Source: Bacteroides sp. | Lineage (GTDB): Bacteria > Bacteroidota > Bacteroidia > Bacteroidales > Bacteroidaceae | Assembly: GCA_019412865.1 (NCBI GenBank) | Contig: DXOJ01000639.1 | Coordinates: 2,413 to 7,835 of the forward strand | Direction of reading: 5' to 3' | DNA: 5,423 bases | Shown: positions 1 through 5,423 of the stretch, in pieces | Numbering within the stretch: position 1 is the first letter of the stretch | Layout: every line of letters begins with the position of its first letter | Notes under the pieces: generated by a model | Told to the model about the DNA's origin: nothing | The model's input: the letters and a program-made list of their open reading frames with translations, nothing else | Database searches by the model: none | Made by a program: the position numbers and the translations under genes

Positions 1-172
1 TCTGACAGCCGGTGAAATGGACTCTGGAGATGATTCCAATTCGGCCGGTTCTAAAACTGTAACATTCACCAGCATCAGAGGGCGTTATCTAAAATGCTGG
101 GTAACGGACTCAAATTCAAATCCTCATGCAAGTATTGCCGAAATCTATATCAAGGGACGTGAATTAGAATAA
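1..172 (+). CDS. C-terminal end of a protein with an F5/8 type C (discoidin-like) domain, 5' truncated by the window
   Basis: Only the last 56 codons are visible, read from position 2 and ending at TAA 170-172; the start lies outside the window. The tail runs TVTFTSIRGRYLKCWVTDSN and then ASIAEIYIKG. This matches the usual end of an F5/8 type C domain: a strand where the ligand-face residues are described as being 'made' or 'kept' (pattern F-x-x-[IV]-x-x-[RK]-Y-[LV]-[RK]), a loop, and a final strand containing A-x-I-A-E-[IL]. Such domains commonly bind glycans in Bacteroidales surface lipoproteins and hydrolases. The main body of the protein is unseen, so it could be a surface glycan-binding protein or another glycosidase. 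It lies 31 bases upstream of the fucosidase on the same strand, with no promoter seen between them, so co-transcription is likely. The coding call is firm, the domain call fairly good, the protein's role unknown. Confidence 0.75.
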   Translation, partial: LTAGEMDSGDDSNSAGSKTVTFTSIRGRYLKCWVTDSNSNPHASIAEIYIKGRELE

Positions 173-203
173 TTATTTTTATAATCTATTAAATATAATA
201 TCA

Positions 204-1655
204 ATGAACAAAAAAGCAACCTTATTAGCTACTGGACTAATAGCATGCAGTATGCAAATTTTCGGTCAGCAAGCTCCTGAACCTTGCGGATTGACACCGA
301 GTGAACGACAAATAGAATGGTATAATCGTGAAATGATCGCATTCTTCCATTTCGGTATAAATACTTTCGAAGAATACGTTAACGAAGGAGATGGAAAAGC
401 TCCGACTGCTATTTTTAATCCGACAGCATTAGATTGTGGGCAATGGATGGAAACGCTGAAAGCAGCAGGTATTCCCAGTGCCATTCTTACTGCCAAACAT
501 GCAGATGGCTTTTGCTTATGGCCTAGTAAATATACCGATTATTGTGTAAAAAATGCCGCCTGGAAAGGCGGCAAAGGAGATGTCGTTCGTGAGTTTGTAG
601 ACGCTTGCAATGAACATGACATTAAGGCCGGCATTTATCTTGGTCCACATGACCGCCATGAACACCTCTCCCCTCTTTATACCACAGAACGTTATAAAGA
701 ATACTACGCAAATCAATTGGAAGAACTAATGGGAAATTACGGAAAAGTGTGGGAAACATGGTGGGATGGCGCAGGTGCCGACGAATTAACGACTCCGATT
801 TATCGTCATTGGTATAAGATTGTGCGTGAGAAACAGCCTGACTGTGTCATCTTCGGAACTAAAAATTCTTACCCCTTTGCAGATGTACGCTGGATGGGAA
901 ATGAAGCAGGAGAAGCCGGGGATCCTTGTTGGTCGACGACAGATTCCATAGCTATCCGTGATGAAGCACAAAATTATAAAGGTCTGAATGAAGGTATCCT
1001 GGAAGGAGATGCATACATTCCGGCAGAAACAGATGTATCTATCCGCCCAAGCTGGTTCTATCATACAGAAGAAGATGGCAGAGTGAAAAGCGTAAAAGAA
1101 CTGTGGGATATATATTGTACTTCTGTAGGACATAACAGTGTACTGTTACTTAATTTTCCACCAGATAGAAGAGGATTAATTCACCCGACCGATTCATTGC
1201 ATGCAGCTCTACTCAAAAAAAGTATTGATGATACATTTGGAAACAACCTGCTTACTAAATCGAAAGTGAAAGCAACAAATGTGCGTGGTACTAAATTCAA
1301 ACCAGAATATATGATTGACGAAAATAAGAAAACATATTATGCTGGAAAAGATGGAAGCATAAAATCAGAAATCACATTCACACTACAGAAACAGAGTGAG
1401 TTTGATTGTTTGATGATTCAAGAGGTCATTGAGCTAGGACATCGCACAACCCAATGGAGTGTAGAGTATTCAAATGATGGCAAGAACTGGATTCCTATCT
1501 CCGAAGCAACCAATAAGCAGACTATAGGATATAAATGGATTGTACGTTTCGAACCCGTTAAAGCCAAATATGTACGCCTGCTTATACAAGATGGGAAAGC
1601 CTGCCCTGCCATTCACACGTTTGGAGTTTATAAACAGTCAATAAAAAATCAATAA
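204..1655 (+). CDS. Exported GH29 alpha-L-fucosidase with C-terminal F5/8 type C-like domain
   Basis: This 483-residue protein is predicted to release terminal alpha-L-fucose, by a retaining mechanism, in the periplasm or at the cell surface. Residues 1-21 form a signal peptide (MNKK, hydrophobic core, ending IFG before QQ). Residues about 30-340 form the GH29 barrel. Visible landmarks are FFHFGINTF (H49), TAKHADGFCLW (H99), GIYLGPHDRH (143-152), ETWWDGAGAD with the presumed nucleophile D188, and RWMGNEAGEAG with E234 as the likely acid/base, 46 residues on. The DRH and GNEAG motifs resemble subfamily GH29-B, known for alpha-1,3/1,4 Lewis-type linkages; this assignment is inference. Residues about 345-477 look like an F5/8 type C domain (SVEYSNDGKNWIPI, then VKAKYVRLLIQDG). 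LIAC at 12-15 is a possible lipobox, but no acidic export signal follows. The ATG gives a complete signal peptide. No Shine-Dalgarno sequence is evident, as is usual in Bacteroidales. The gene probably belongs to one operon with both neighbours. Family is confident; linkage specificity is not. Confidence 0.95.
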   Translation: MNKKATLLATGLIACSMQIFGQQAPEPCGLTPSERQIEWYNREMIAFFHFGINTFEEYVNEGDGKAPTAIFNPTALDCGQWMETLKAAGIPSAILTAKHADGFCLWPSKYTDYCVKNAAWKGGKGDVVREFVDACNEHDIKAGIYLGPHDRHEHLSPLYTTERYKEYYANQLEELMGNYGKVWETWWDGAGADELTTPIYRHWYKIVREKQPDCVIFGTKNSYPFADVRWMGNEAGEAGDPCWSTTDSIAIRDEAQNYKGLNEGILEGDAYIPAETDVSIRPSWFYHTEEDGRVKSVKELWDIYCTSVGHNSVLLLNFPPDRRGLIHPTDSLHAALLKKSIDDTFGNNLLTKSKVKATNVRGTKFKPEYMIDENKKTYYAGKDGSIKSEITFTLQKQSEFDCLMIQEVIELGHRTTQWSVEYSNDGKNWIPISEATNKQTIGYKWIVRFEPVKAKYVRLLIQDGKACPAIHTFGVYKQSIKNQ

Positions 1656-1671
1656 GAAATTCAATAGGTAA

Positions 1672-5262
<3,591 letters not shown>

Positions 5263-5304
5263 GATAGACACATCGAAATTTACTTTCAATTTTCCTGTAA
5301 ATTT

Positions 5305-5339
5305 GAGAGGCTGAATTCTAAAACAGAATCCAGCCTCTC
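5305..5339 (+). terminator. Rho-independent-type terminator hairpin ending the operon
   Basis: The arms 5305-5319 and 5325-5339 pair over 15 positions with one mismatch (A5314 opposite C5330) around the 5-base loop AAAAC. The outer nine pairs are GC-rich (GAGAGGCTG with CAGCCTCTC). A short T-rich run (CTTATTT) follows at 5340-5346. The hairpin starts 42 bases after the beta-galactosidase stop, as expected for the end of this transcript. On the minus strand the mismatch becomes a U-G wobble, so it may also serve the convergent gene, although no T-run follows it in that direction. Confidence 0.85.
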
Positions 5340-5372
5340 CTTATTTAATCTACCTAGAAAACAAAACCATAT

Positions 5373-5423
5373 TTATTCAAGCCGAACCCTCATATCTACT
5401 ACCGTCGGCTCTACAAAAGACTG
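5373..5423 (-). CDS. Possible C-terminal end of a convergent gene, truncated by the window
   Basis: Read on the minus strand from the window edge, 16 sense codons stay open to a TAA at 5375-5373; the last residues are EPTVVDMRVRLE. The other two minus-strand frames hit stops in this stretch. The peptide has the alternating hydrophobic and charged pattern of a beta-strand and a believable protein ending. A gene arriving convergently also fits the hairpin lying between the two stops. The stretch is too short to prove coding or to name a family, so no function is offered. Confidence 0.4.
   Translation of the reverse strand, partial: QSFVEPTVVDMRVRLE

Noticed and set aside
180..185. TATAAT just upstream of the fucosidase, resembling an E. 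coli -10 box
   Set aside because: It lies only 18 bases before the ATG in very AT-rich DNA. Bacteroidales promoters use a TAnnTTTG -7 element, which is absent here, and the 31-base gap favours read-through from the upstream gene.
266..1612. Several minus-strand open frames of 64-115 codons inside the fucosidase
   Set aside because: They lie entirely opposite a strong GH29 coding sequence, match no recognisable family and have no supporting context; they are antisense shadows.

Overview
The window reads as part of a polysaccharide utilisation locus from a gut-type Bacteroidales bacterium (Bacteroides or a close relative). The basis is moderate-to-low GC, exported glycoside hydrolases carrying accessory lectin-like domains, tight same-strand packing, AT-rich translation starts with no Shine-Dalgarno sequence, and family matches recognised by eye. 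Species cannot be fixed from the sequence alone.

Layout. Positions 1-172 hold the 3' end of a plus-strand gene whose last 56 residues look like the closing strands of an F5/8 type C (discoidin/CBM32-like) domain. After a 31-base gap comes an exported GH29 alpha-L-fucosidase (204-1655) with its own C-terminal F5/8-type C-like domain. After a further 22 bases comes an exported five-domain GH2 beta-galactosidase (1678-5262) with an extra N-terminal ricin-type beta-trefoil. A strong hairpin at 5305-5339 closes the unit. Beyond it, the minus strand is open from the window edge to a stop at 5373-5375, probably the tail of a convergent gene. No gene-free stretch exceeds about 200 bases.

How the genes work together. 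The two complete enzymes suit stepwise removal of fucose and then beta-linked galactose from a fucosylated galactoside. The fucosidase resembles GH29 subfamily B, whose characterised members cut alpha-1,3/1,4-fucose from Lewis-type structures and so expose the neighbouring beta-galactose. Host mucin or milk-type glycans are therefore the favoured substrate; fucogalactosylated plant xyloglucan is the main alternative. Two complete proteins and the visible tail of a third all carry a likely carbohydrate-binding accessory module, so binding the glycan seems to be a shared theme.

I found no undescribed system, mobile element, RNA gene or CRISPR array. The points worth a second look are the trefoil-LacZ architecture, variant motifs in both enzymes, and the asymmetric terminator.
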